A DNA stretch of 64,000 nucleotides from Diplocarpon mali (taxonomy: Eukaryota > Ascomycota > Leotiomycetes > Helotiales > Drepanopezizaceae): NCBI GenBank assembly GCA_024741835.1, contig JAENRP010000068.1, forward strand, positions 113,619 through 177,618, read 5' to 3'. The notes under the pieces were generated by a model. It searched no databases. It saw nothing but the letters and a program-made list of their open reading frames with translations, and had not been told where the DNA came from. The position numbers were made by a program, and so were the translations under genes. Positions 22,576-33,795 of this stretch are shown piece after piece; the stretch's first letter is position 1; each line of letters begins with the position of its first letter.

Positions 22576-23008
22576 TCTTGCCCAAATGTTGGCAGAAATA
22601 CTTTCTGGCGAAGTTCGTGGATAGAATTATGAATAGCGCGCGAGTTGTTTTTAATACTATTCGATTGGATTGCTGCGTCGCAGGTCGTAAGTGATGCCGT
22701 GCAATTTGGCGAGGCTGAAAAGATGGTTTTGTTATCGGATCTTTGATGAGATTCCAGGATGTTGCGGAGAATCACGGCCAGGTATTATTCCGTAGTTGAC
22801 TCTGTGGGTTCCTCTACGTCGCGCTAGAGGGGCGCTAGCGCTAGCGCTAGCGTGCTTCTTTGCTGAGCTCCCATGCGTGAAATAGAATGGTCTACCGTCC
22901 AGGAACAGGAACGCGATCTAGCTCCAATCCACTTCAACATCACATCGCAGAGCCCATACAGATACCTACCTAAACACTGTCTGGTTTTTAGCTCTCAAGA
23001 TACCAAAC
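22576..23008. promoter_or_regulatory. Shared upstream region of PRP5 and the HMG-box gene
   Basis: 433 bp between divergent starts. It contains a nearly perfect gcgcta repeat at about 22829-22855, self-complementary because of the GCTAGC palindrome. Function is not known. Confidence 0.45.
22829..22855. repeat. Palindromic (gcgcta)n microsatellite
   Basis: About four units of gcgcta/gctagc in tandem. Each unit overlaps a GCTAGC palindrome, so the strand can fold on itself. Confidence 0.85.
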
Positions 23009-24144
23009 ATGCTGTCTACTGTTCGGAGCGCCGCAGTCCGGAGAGTGGCTGCGCGTGGTCCCGAGTCAACAGATCGAGCTCTTCAAGGTGTCCGGCAAAT
23101 TAAGCTCGTTGCAGCCCAGAACAGCACAACCTCTCTAGCTCGATTCACCTTCTCCCTGAAGCGCACATACTCCGTTGTCGGCAGGATCCCAAAGCCAACA
23201 GTGGGTACCTCGACAGTCCTAAAGCCAAAGGTGAAGGAGAAGAAGGTCGCCGCCAAGAAGTCAGTTAAGAAACCAATCGAGAAATCAATCAAGAGGAAAG
23301 TTGCGAAGAAGCCTGTAGTCAAGAAGCCTGTCAAGAAGCCTGTCAAGAAGCTTGTCAAGAAGCCTGTCAAGAATCCTGTCAAGAAGCCTGTCAAGAAAGT
23401 CTTGACCGACAAGCAGAAGGCTACAGCGGCTAGACGAAAGGCCTCCTTGAAAGTGAAGGCGCTGAAAGCGACTGCCCTCAGTTTGCCGAAACAGGGAGCT
23501 TTCTCGCCGTGGATGGTATATGTCGCCGAAAATGTTAAGGAGAGGCCTCAGGGGGCTCTGGGTTTGACAAAAGAACTTGGGGCCAAGTTTAGATCGTTGA
23601 GTCAGTCGGACTCAGAGGTGAGATTTTATAAACTTTGGTCAATAGAGGTCTCTAATGTTGTATAGTACTATAAGCAAGTTGCAGTCCAGAACAGGGTAGA
23701 TTACAAGGCGGCTTACGAAACATTCGTGGCTTCACAAGACCCAGAAGTGATTCGCCGCGCCAACATTGCACGCCGCGCGCTGAGGACTCTTGCACCGAAA
23801 GGTTCCTGGCCTCCCATTCGGGATCCCCGCGCACCAAAGAGACCGACCTCATCATGGATGATCTATTCAACAGATCGACACGCCTCAGGCGATGTCAAGG
23901 ATATCCCGTTCTTCAAAGTCGCTGCACACTTGAGGAAAGAATTTTTGGCTTTGGACCCCAGCGAGCGTCAGGTATGATAAATTACGCATCGAGAGTTTTC
24001 CGGCATCACACTGACACTTTGCAGGTCTATGATGACCGCGCAGCTGCCAGCAAAGCCCAGTACATAGAAAAATTCAAGGAGGTATATAAGCGTGATCCTC
24101 CTTTTCTCAGCAAGACGGTGGCTACAGCGGGATCGTCTCTTTGA
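23009..24144 (+). CDS. Mitochondrial-type HMG-box protein (Abf2/mtHMG-like), 344 aa
   Basis: Probably packages mitochondrial DNA, by analogy with yeast Abf2. Exons 23009-23617, 23666-23971 and 24025-24144; introns of 48 and 53 nt keep phase 0. The first 60 residues are Arg/Ser-rich with few acidic residues, like a mitochondrial presequence. Residues about 75-130 form a Lys-Pro-Val array built from VKKP units. Two HMG-like segments follow: about 161-235 (GAFSPWMVYVAENVK) and about 259-325 (APKRPTSSWMIYSTDRH, ending near YIEKFKEVYK). Both carry the aromatic and Pro pattern of HMG boxes. A nuclear chromatin protein is possible, but the N-terminus favours the mitochondrion. The tandem codons aagaagcctgtc show recent repeat expansion. 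Confidence 0.82.
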
Positions 24145-25468
24145 CATGGCAATCCTTCACTTCCGTGGTGACTTCGTGGAGTCTTCAATGTCTGGGGTCA
24201 ATCTGGAGAGGCGGGCTGGTGCTTGTGATTGGTGAATTTTCAGTGGTCTCTGTAGCAATAGAAAAGGGTTGGTGATTTGAGTATACCTATGCGTTGCACA
24301 AACCTTATATTTTCCAGAGCTTCGTTATGTACATGGTATGATTGCTGTTGTTTACTCACGGTGTTCTTGATAATGAGAAGATAACTTCAAACCTTGAGCT
24401 TGAGCTGTCTGTGTTATGATCCTGGGCTTTGCAACTCGAAGTGATCACTATTGCTCCATTGAAAGGGTATGGTATGTCGTACCTCGTAGCTTCTAACGGC
24501 AGAGGCAACGCTCAAGTTTTTTTTTTCATATTATAATGTAGCCGCTTAAGACACCGCGATGCCTCGGAAGAGCTTGGATGATGAGGTTTGGGTGCCATGA
24601 TGCGCTTACATGCTTACGAGTGCCTAACGTTGAAGTGCAGCACAAGTTCTATCTCAGCCCGCTGCTGGGCTTGCGACACAGACAATCTCAACACTAAACC
24701 CCGTAGCGTGTGTTCCGAATAAGACTGTATTTTGCAGCGGCCGAGCTTCTTATTCAGCCGGCATCACGTTTCATGCTAGGCGTTGGCTTTGCAGGTCATG
24801 GTTTCACAAGGTGTCGCGGTCCGCTGCGCGATAATTCCTTTGCTAGCCGAAAGATGGTCAGAGTCGACGCGAGGATGAAAGAAAACAAACCCCTCTTGGT
24901 AAGACTCACATCTACGACTGTTGCTTGCAGGCTTTCGCTGAAAATGAAATCTAGAGCGCTGTACTGCTAAGTCGTCTAGGTCAGGTCTCTAGTGTCTGAA
25001 GGGCCTCGTGGCTGATAGTATTGATTTATGCTGTTCAGTACTCGGGTGACAGACGGTCTCTGAGTTGCAACGTTTGTCATTTGACCTGCTTCGACTGATA
25101 TGACTGAGAATAGCCGGAATAGGATCGTCATCAGATTGATCTAGTGGCAAAGAATCTGCAGAAACCAACTTTTTTCTTAATAGATCAATAGCCAAGGGAC
25201 TCATGAAAACCTTGCTGCCCTACCTCTTTTGTTGGGTCAGAGGCGCTTGCCAAAATACTACCAGGATCTCAGAACAAATAGTTGGATTCGGACTCTGGAA
25301 ATCAACGTTGGAAAATTCCTGAGATATATCAGTGATTACTATACAGACTCACATCAACAAAAACCTCTGAGGAGCGAAAGCACCGTTCTTGCTAAGCACA
25401 TCCGTTCGAAAAGTTCCCAAGCATCCTCAGACTTGCCAGTCCGCTCGTCCTATCTGCATCCCACCAAT
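24145..25468. other. Gene-free region downstream of the HMG-box gene
   Basis: About 1.3 kb with the HMG 3' UTR and no recognisable gene. Short frames (71-86 codons) have no family signal. Confidence 0.5.
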
Positions 25469-27210
25469 CTATGTTCCTAGAGTCGACCGAGTATCCGTGC
25501 GGTACCTAAAGCTATCAGTTCTCTTGATGAGAACAAGTTGATAAAGGAAACCTACCAATTCGCCTTCGGATCGCCCAGACAGTCGCCTACAGTAACGGGC
25601 TTATATCCCTTACTTTGAATCTGCTGCAACATATACTCAACCAAGACATTCGCTGTTTGATTGTGGATGTCGTGTCCTATGATCAGAAAATCATCCGAGG
25701 TGGGCGATTTCGCCGCGAGGGCATTGTCGAATATCGTTTTGGAGTTCTGGATAAGGGCCGGCGAGTCGTTGAGGTAGTCAGATGTGTCCAGGTCCTGTAG
25801 TGGTATTAGTTTGCTGCCGGGGAGGGATGGGACAGGCAGAGGATACAAAATAAGTGATGTGGTAGCCCAAGTCTGCCATATCGGCTTCGCAGCCACATTC
25901 TGTGGGAACATCAGTGTTGTTCCTGCCCGAGGAAGCCCTGGTTGCAGGCCAGACTTACCAGCGGTGCAAGATGAATACGGGGGTCTCATGTAGGTCGGGA
26001 TGATCCCAACAATATTCCGCAGCGCCATTTCATTCTTGTACATTTCGTCTTTTCGCTGAGCGGAAGTGATGTTGCATAGATCCGCGTGTGACCAAGTGTG
26101 AGAAGCTACCTGATGTCCTCCATCGTACATTCGTCTTGCCACGGGTTAGACTACTGTCTCGACATCTGACTGAGCACCTACTTGATCAATGCTGGGTACT
26201 CTGTGCTTGTGTTGTCTATTTGTCCCTTTCCTACCACAGTCAGTAGCCGTCTACAATACTCCAGACGGAATTGCGCACCATTGTTGTTACCGGTGATGAA
26301 GAATGTCGCTTTCGCGCGATACTTGTCCAGAAGATCCAAGATATGACTCGTGTAAATGAAAGGGCCGTCATCGAATGTCAGTGCCATGTCTCCCACCGTC
26401 TTACAATCGTAGATCCCATCAGACCCATAGAGCACGGATCCGATCTGAGTCCGCGGGATCGAGGAAGTATTGGTTCCGGAGGGGATCTTGTTCGCATCAC
26501 AAGCCGGCCCGTAATTGAACTGGCAATCCGGAGCGTTGCAGTAGTCCAATAAGCGGTTAGCTGAGACTTGAAGACGAGAGAGCACCCAGACCTACCTGTG
26601 CTAGTGCCACAGAATCCTGCGAGCGAGCAACATTCGTTGGATGCACATGTCCCAAATCCCGGCCCGCATCGTCCATTTGCATTGGTACCGGGCGTGCTTG
26701 TACTTCCGGTCGAGCTACTGGCATTGCTGGTACAAGATCCGAATGCAGACTGACAGCCTGCTGCTGCAGTGCAATAATCTGTACTATTGCCACACCATCC
26801 ACTGTTCGTCTTTAGCATCTATCTCAACTAAAGACTTGTCAGAAGCCTTACTTTCCAGAACAGCACGGGCTCGTAGACGAGCATGTGTATCCATTCGTCC
26901 CGGCACCCTTGATGCCACAAGTCTCATCCGGAGTGATGGTTCCTGCGGTTGGAGCGGTGCAGTTCCCGTACGTAGACTGACAGCCTGCAGTTGTCAGGCA
27001 GTATGCGTTTGTCGACCCACAGAATCCATTTGCTGAGCAACATGGCACGTCCGATGGGCATTTATAGCCATCCGCCCCTCCTCCAGTACCATTCTTCCCG
27101 CAAGTGTTGTCTGGCGAGATGGCTCTACCAGAGACCTCTTGCAGAAAAATAGCAGAGGCACTGCATAACGTACATGGTAGCAACGCCAGGGCCGCAGTAA
27201 TTATATGCAT
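25469..27210 (-). CDS. Secreted chitin deacetylase (CE4) with three CBM18 chitin-binding modules, about 466 aa
   Basis: Removes acetyl groups from chitin, in the fungal wall or on fragments. Exons (minus) 26852-27210, 26596-26801, 26279-26560 (or to 26545), 26182-26230, 25959-26134, 25847-25899, 25556-25794 and 25469-25505. A signal peptide (residues 1-20) precedes three Cys-rich modules ending CCSANGFCGSTNAYC, CCSGNGWCGNSTDYC and CCSLAGFCGTST...DYC. The NodB domain shows all five motifs: TFDDGP, HTWSH, RPPYSS, DLDTSDY and IGHDIH, with the metal-binding Asp/His residues present. It ends GDCLGDPKANWYR and a short tail. Most introns are 47-59 nt. The second junction is abnormal: the intron beginning at 26595 has branch gctaac but ttattgg where ttattag is expected, so the exon-3 start is uncertain (see findings). 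Confidence 0.88.
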
Positions 27211-30200
27211 CCTGTGCCTGTAACTGCACCGGATCACGGAGTTTTGAGGCAAGTGTACCGAATTCTGAATGGAAGAGAAACAAGAGAATTTACACCAACG
27301 AGCATGCCACCAAAACGAAGGTAATCTACGAACAGGAATGGAAGAAAACTCTGCCAGGGAAAGTCGGAGAGTTAAGAAGAGATCTACTCGAATAGCAACA
27401 TCATACCGGGGATCACAACGGCAGATGAACACTCAAACCGCGTACTTGGAAACAGCTGCCGCCATGACCCTGTGTCAACTAAGACGAAAAGCACACAAGC
27501 GAATAGACTTCACTTGCAGTGACAGGTATGGAGCGAAACGAGGCACAGACTCGTTCCATGGCCGATGCTCAATGACGACGAAACTGCTTTTGCTCCCGTT
27601 CTTCTTGGGGGAGGGTTCCCAGCGTGGGCGGGGGAGGGAGAATTCCACTATTTGCATTCTCTTGTCAGAGATACTTTAAGGACAGCAATTTGAAGAATAA
27701 ATTCTAGAAGCCGAATGGCTACTGAAAATTCCGGTGCGCGGTCGACTGATTTCAGAACGACCATAAACAACATAAATCAGCCTACTTTTGTCAATTCTCA
27801 ATGTTGAAAGACATCGGCTTGCTTCGCTTGCGTTCCTAGAGAGATAGAATTCCTGATTTTCAGTAGGTTTTAGTGGGTATTCTGATCTACTGTCTACGAA
27901 AAAAAAAAGAGGGGTGCATACCTTGAGGACGGCAGGTCGTCGTCTTGCCACTCGTATAGGCGGCCAGCGAGCACTGCAGTGAGAAAGGAGGCTTGTAGGC
28001 AGGGCAGGGTATGTTGTGCCACGAGAAATCAAGGATACGCTCCTTAAACCGGGATCTCTTGGCACATCATACCATAAAAATGGTTTCTTCTATCGATCCC
28101 TGCTTTTGTTGCTACTCTATATATCTTAAGCAATTCTAGCACCGGGTATGTTACTTGGTAAATCACCCCTGGAAGAGCTTGTAAGCCGATTCACTAGCTT
28201 TGTTTCCTGATGAGGTGCTGGAGAATTGCTAAAGCGGGATAAAACGCATTCTCTCTCGGGGAAGAACAGCGCTGTAAAAAATGTTGTACGAACTGGAATA
28301 TCTTTGATTTCAGATTTCTTAGCAAAAGCCATATTGTGAGCTAGAGCTCCGACTCCGACGATTCAAGTCACGTGCGGCACCAATCATGTCCTTTTCGCCC
28401 AAGGAGCCCCTGTCCGTACCCAAGATTCTATAGATATGCTTTTTGACGGGGATGTCCCTCTGCCGAGTGTGAGGAAGATGCGTCCTCGACAGCATAAGGA
28501 TCGTAACGCGGTATCCTTCGCATGAGGATCTTCATGGCGGGGTTCCAGTGTAGAAGGTGATCGCAAAGATAGACATGAGCTTATAATAGAGATGGAGTTT
28601 GTGTGGGTCGCAAGTAATGCGCAGGATCATCAAATTAGCTAGGAAGTGAGAATGCGGATTTGAAAAGTTGGCTCCATAGCGCCATACGCGGTTTCAGACG
28701 TCTTTCTGCCTCTCCTCGCTCTGCCTTGCTGGCTTGCAACGACAACAGCAACTGTCGTAAAGAAAGTATCCCCGCCAAACGCAGCGTACGGCTAGCCAAG
28801 CACGCCTTTCTCAATGAGCAGTCGAGGATACTTCAAAGTGCATCGCCGAAGCCCATTACTGTCAAGATACGAGCAGCAATGCATGCGTGTATTTTCGGCT
28901 GATTCATCCACGGGCATGAATTGATCCCGCACGAGGTTTCATGGCTGGCTATTTTCCAGATGTGGGATCTTTCGCTATTATCAAAGGCAAGCCAAGCCGA
29001 CAATCCTACCAACCTGCTGGAAAGCTCTTGGAAGTAGGAACGTTTTTGCCTCAAGTCTGAGCTGATTCTCTGATAGAGATATGTAGCACCAAGTAAATTC
29101 TCCTCGAGTCCTATGGTGGCACGCGAGATGAAGTTAAGGCTCCATACGCCCATGGTCCTGAGATCTTTCGAGCCCGATGGGTTTATAAAGCATGTCCACA
29201 AAGCTCTGCCACACAAGCGTGTAGGTCGCGTGTATGGCAGTATAGGCATCCCTCTTTTCCCCATTCTTCCTGGCTCGATTCATGGGGCGCAAGTCACCGG
29301 ATCTAGCTTCGACTGTTTCAATCTGCAATAAGATGTGCGCCACCCAATACTCCGGTGTGGAAATCTTCTTAACAACTGCCTCACCTCTTTTCGCACTTGA
29401 ATTTCGAGATCAAGGCGGCGTGTACCCTGCGAGGGTATCTGTTTCTGGTCCTGTACACGCTTTCCCGTGCCCAAGCGCCGACGAGACAGCGTAGGTACTG
29501 GTCTGCAACTTGGTATAATGGGAGATAAGACACTGGAAAGTAGCCTTCCGGCTATCATGACTCTTGGCTTTCTGTTTGGTCGTGGCTTGAGGCTACTGAC
29601 AGCTTCGATCGAAGATGAGAGTCCCTCCCCCCCGCAGCTTCGTGTCTATATGCGAACCCAGAGGCACGGGAGGCTACGCTCCATTCGCTGCTACCGGTGA
29701 AACCGTTGCCCAGATCATTATTATCTCGCTCGGTACCGATTGAATACCAACCGCAAAGTTCCAATGCCATATACGGGACACCAGTACACGTTTGATACCA
29801 GGCCTACCAAGAACACGGCCCCGGGGCCCCGCTTGTTGTTATGAAAGATGAGAACATGAAGGCCGAGAAAGGGGAAGAGATTTGTGCAGTTACTATTGAG
29901 AGGGCTACGAGGAGAGGTTCGAGAGACAGTCACGACGAATTGCTGGTCCGGGGCTCTTGAGGGAGATTGCGGGGGTTTTGAAGGACTTTGTGCTCACAGG
30001 AAGTGGCTGCGAAGCTGGGTGATGAGCTCGCCATCCTCTCTCACCCGCACAGAATCCTCGAATCCTGGATTTATCGGGGGATTTAACGCTCTCCAGGCGC
30101 AAGGAAGACGAAGGCCGGAGAATGCTTGCAGGGGCCCACTCCTCCCACGCTTTCAATCGAGGCGTTCAGCTCGGGTTCTTGGACCAAATTGTGGACTTCT

Positions 30201-31577
30201 TGGGTGATTACTGTGTTTCTCGGAGAACCTCAGTCCAGTATACTGCTCCTACCGAATGACAGTAATCTGGGAGTGGGAACAATAGCGGTTCTTACCCAAG
30301 GTCGATGGCACTTCAAGAGCGACCGCTTCTCTCGACGCCTGTGCAGACGGAATTGACGGCACTTCTCTGAGCTGCATCATATCATCACGCCCTCAAGCCC
30401 AGAACAACAGCAGGCAGCTGGAGAACGGAGCGTCGCTGGGACACAGACGCTGGCCACGAGTCGACGGGTCTTCTCACACAGCCGTCAAGAAAATCAGACT
30501 TTGTACGGGCTCAGCCAAGTCTCCTCGGAAGACTGGTAATAAGAGTTCAGACACCTGCACTCGCGCCTTCACAAAGGGATCGCAGACGCAGCACTCGCTG
30601 GCTGCAACACCTCTTGGGTTTTCACCAAACGCGCCGATTACTCTCGTTTGTCGGTGAAGCCATTGATGCTCGCCCTTCGCCCTTCGCTTCGCTTCACACG
30701 CATAGAGAGTGAGAGGGAGGACAGCCGTGGCGCAACAACTGCTACGACCAGAGAACCAACACTGCGTGCCGCTTGCTCTTGGACACGACGTGCCATCAAT
30801 CGCATCTTTGTTGCCGACGGTCACAGACTCCAAGGGAAGCGCACACGCAGAACGTTGGAAATGCATTTAACTCTAGTGTCAAAGAAAGGGTAGCTCGTCG
30901 AGGCAGGGAAGGGTGCAGCGTGTTCCCCCGGGCGACCGCCTCCACGCTGCTGCTGCTGCTATCGATGTTGTTGGTGTTGTTGTTGTTGTTCATTTTCATC
31001 TTGGCCAGCCGAGGTACATGGCTTCTCCAAATCCCATCACCAAATCCCATCATGCATCCTGCCGAAGCGACGAATTAAATGACCAAGCCCCCTGGTTTCA
31101 CCCCTCTTCCTCCGCAATCTCGAAACCTACCTACTTACTCCATCTACACACGGGCCCTCAATTTACTCTCTCCAATCCTGCGAAATCGTCAATCTTTCCG
31201 AAACCATTATCTACCTTGGTTCTCTTCTCGTTCTCGTGTGGTCTGCATTCTTCCTTGAACTCAGCTCGAGCAATCACCCGCAACCAGCCTCGTCTGGCGC
31301 ATCGTCTTTGCTGTGCTTTGGCAACTTGTGTACAGCTTCCACGTCCTTCCGGAGAAAACCCGCCCTCGCTTCCTCCACCGGGACGCCAAACAATCACTGC
31401 GTCGCGGTCCATCTCTGTACAGGCACTGTGCTGTCAGAATATGTATATCTTGTCTCGTCACGGGAGATTCGATCACCAAAGCCTCCAGACCATAGACAGA
31501 GCAGCGCGAAGCGCCATTCTTTGACAACCCCCCATTGCGCTCAGATCCCACGCATCCGTTGCCGGGCGAACTTCACG
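27211..31577. other. Long gene-poor region
   Basis: About 4.4 kb without a gene I can support. The longest minus frame (28833-29264, 143 codons) and plus frames near 29880-30360 and 30640-31500 show no motif, and I could not join them into a sensible exon chain. There is a ttg/gtt triplet run at 30965-30990. The last 500 bp are CT-rich and probably the promoter and leader of the next gene. Decayed genes cannot be excluded. Confidence 0.45.
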
Positions 31578-32403
31578 ATGCTCCCGGCCTCATTCCTCGC
31601 CCTTACGGCCAGCTTCATCGCCCCGATCGGCGCGGCTCCGAGCCCGTCGTGTAACGCTCCGGCCGATGCAACGGGTTACGCTGCCCAGAAGTTGCCATAC
31701 CTCTACAACGACTTCTGTGAGAAGCTGTCGACGGCCGGCTTTGGCACCAAGCAGAAGTTCTATGACTCGCCTGTTATCCTGGCCATGAACTTCAACGTGG
31801 CTTCAGCTAAAGATTGCTCGCTCGCGGGCTGCCTCATGAGCTTCAAATCCTTGGTCGATGGGTGTAAGACCGGCCTCGCGAGCCCCACTCGGTAACTGAC
31901 TGACGACCACAGGCGACAGGGATGATAAGTCCATCTGGGGGACCGGCAGTCTCACCAACAGCTGCGGCGTGTTCAGCTTCGAAGTACGGCCTCCCTCCGC
32001 AGCCGGCGCGCTCGGAGTTCCCGGTGCGACGATTACCGCGGCGACGATGAAGACGTACGACATCGCCAGGTTGACCGCGTCCAGCTCTCCGACCAGCTCC
32101 CCCTCCCGGAACGCCTCGTCCCCGTCTTCCTACCCAGCATTCACCAACTCCTCGTTGCTGACCAGGACGAGCGAGACGCAACTCCCAACGACCTGGGTCG
32201 CATCCGCCTACCTCTTCGCGAACCCGACCTCGAGGAACTCGAGCACGAGCATCGTCAACGCGACGTCGGCGAGGAGCCCGACCGCGTCGGCCACGAAGCC
32301 CGTCGTCGGCCCCTCGACGCTGGGGACGTCGGGCGCGGAGATGATCCGGGTCGGTGGGCTGAGCCTGATCGTCGTCGCGACCGTCTTCGGATTCTTCCTC
32401 TGA
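31578..32403 (+). CDS. Predicted GPI-anchored secreted protein, 258 aa
   Basis: Exons 31578-31863 and 31913-32403; the 49-nt intron (gtaaga, ctgac branch, acag) splits a Cys codon. A signal peptide (MLPASFLALTASFIAPIGA) is followed by an N-terminal domain with conserved-looking cysteines (SCNAPADA, NDFCEKL, KDCSLAGCLMSFKSLVDGC, LTNSCGVFSFEV). A Ser/Thr/Pro-rich stretch with several N-x-S/T sites follows, and the C-terminus is hydrophobic (GGLSLIVVATVFGFFL). This layout is that of a cell-wall or membrane GPI protein. I do not recognise the domain. Six or more Cys suggest disulfides, though it is not a typical CFEM pattern. GC content and codon use match the GC-rich block that follows. Confidence 0.75.
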
Positions 32404-33795
32404 GCCCGGGGACGCAGGGGGTGTCGACGCGTGACTCCTCTCACGTCTACACGTCTCGGGGCTTGGAGAGCCAGGGCCAGACCTGGCGAAGTTCCGGAGG
32501 GTTCGTGTATGGATCCCGGCGCAGGAGGTGATTGCTGATCTGCCCATTTTATTTTTATTACTACTACTACTATTATTACTAGTATTGTCGGGAGGAAGGC
32601 CGGGGGAGCTGCGGACAGCCGACGAGGTCGTCGTGAATAGTTGCCGATTGAGGATCGATGGGAGGGATCTGATCGTGTGCGCGCCCCGCCGCTCGACCTG
32701 GAGTTCGGACAGCACAAGCCAGGTCCCCGCCGTCGCGATGGGTGCGTGTGTGTGTGTGTATGGTGGGGAGGGTCGGTGTCGGTCGTCTGCCACACGGCAC
32801 TGCCATCGTGCATCTGGCCCGACCGCCCGACCGCCCGACCGCCCGACCGAGGCCCGACGCGGCCTCGTATCCCACGGCGAGGCAGAATCCATACGATCAA
32901 ATACCGAGTCGGCCTGACTGGACCGCCGGCAGCCGACTCACACGGCGAGCGAGCGGGCGGGAGCCGAGGGGAGAGGTGCTGGAGAGCTCGGGCGACGAGC
33001 GGCTCTCGGGACGGTCTGTCGTCCATCGTTGCTGCGTCGCGGCAGGGGGAGGCGCGCGGGTCGAACGACGCATCGCCGTTTCGACCTGGGGCTGGCTCGG
33101 AGGCTCCGAGCTGGCGGCTGAGGAGGTTGGCGGCTGCGGACTTCGATACGGGGGGGAGGCCCACACGGTTCGCCCGGATCTCACTCTCACCGCGAGTCTG
33201 CTGACAGAACCGGAACGGCACGTACGATCTCATGGGCGCCGCAAAACTTTCTGTGTATCTAACTAGGAATCTACCGATCTTCCCACCAAGACTGTGCCCA
33301 GGGTTTGACTACTTGGACTGTCTCGCGAGATGAGACGCTCGAGGGCAACGGTCGGCCCACGCGAAAAAGAGAGACAAGCAGCCCGCGGGTAGTAATGAGG
33401 ACACCGCGTCACGCAGACGCCACCAGAGGCGCCGGCCCGGCGAGGCGCGTAGAGAAGAATCCCAAACCCCCCAGGGAGCTAGTGTCAGGTGACGTCTCCG
33501 GGAGTTGCACCGACGCGCCGGGGGGCGAGCCGCTCCGAGACGCCGTCGCAGGAGGAAAGTTCAAGAAACGAATGGCTACAATTGTACAGGGCGGTGCTCT
33601 CTTCCCGGGTGAGGGGAGGAACCGGGTGCGAACCGGGTGCGAACCGCGCATCCATCGACGGGGCGGCGCGCGCAGATCTCTCCGACTCTCCACTGCTGCA
33701 GCAGACCTGCCTGCCTCCGTCCCTCGTCTCGGGTGCCGGTTGTGCTCCGGTCCCGGACCGTCCCGGACCGTCCCGAGCCGTCGCCTCGGGTCGGG
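32404..33795. other. GC-rich intergenic tract
   Basis: About 1.4 kb between the GPI-protein gene and the aldolase gene, converging. Long open frames on both strands (up to 349 codons) overlap in several frames, run through a ccgcccga repeat near 32817-32850, and show no domain. I treat them as GC-driven shadows. Confidence 0.5.

Noticed and set aside
31843..33233. Long minus-strand frames (341 and 349 codons) over the GPI-protein 3' end and downstream
   Set aside because: They overlap each other and the real plus-strand gene, run through a ccgcccga repeat and have Arg/Pro/Gly-rich composition typical of GC-rich shadow frames. No domain is visible.
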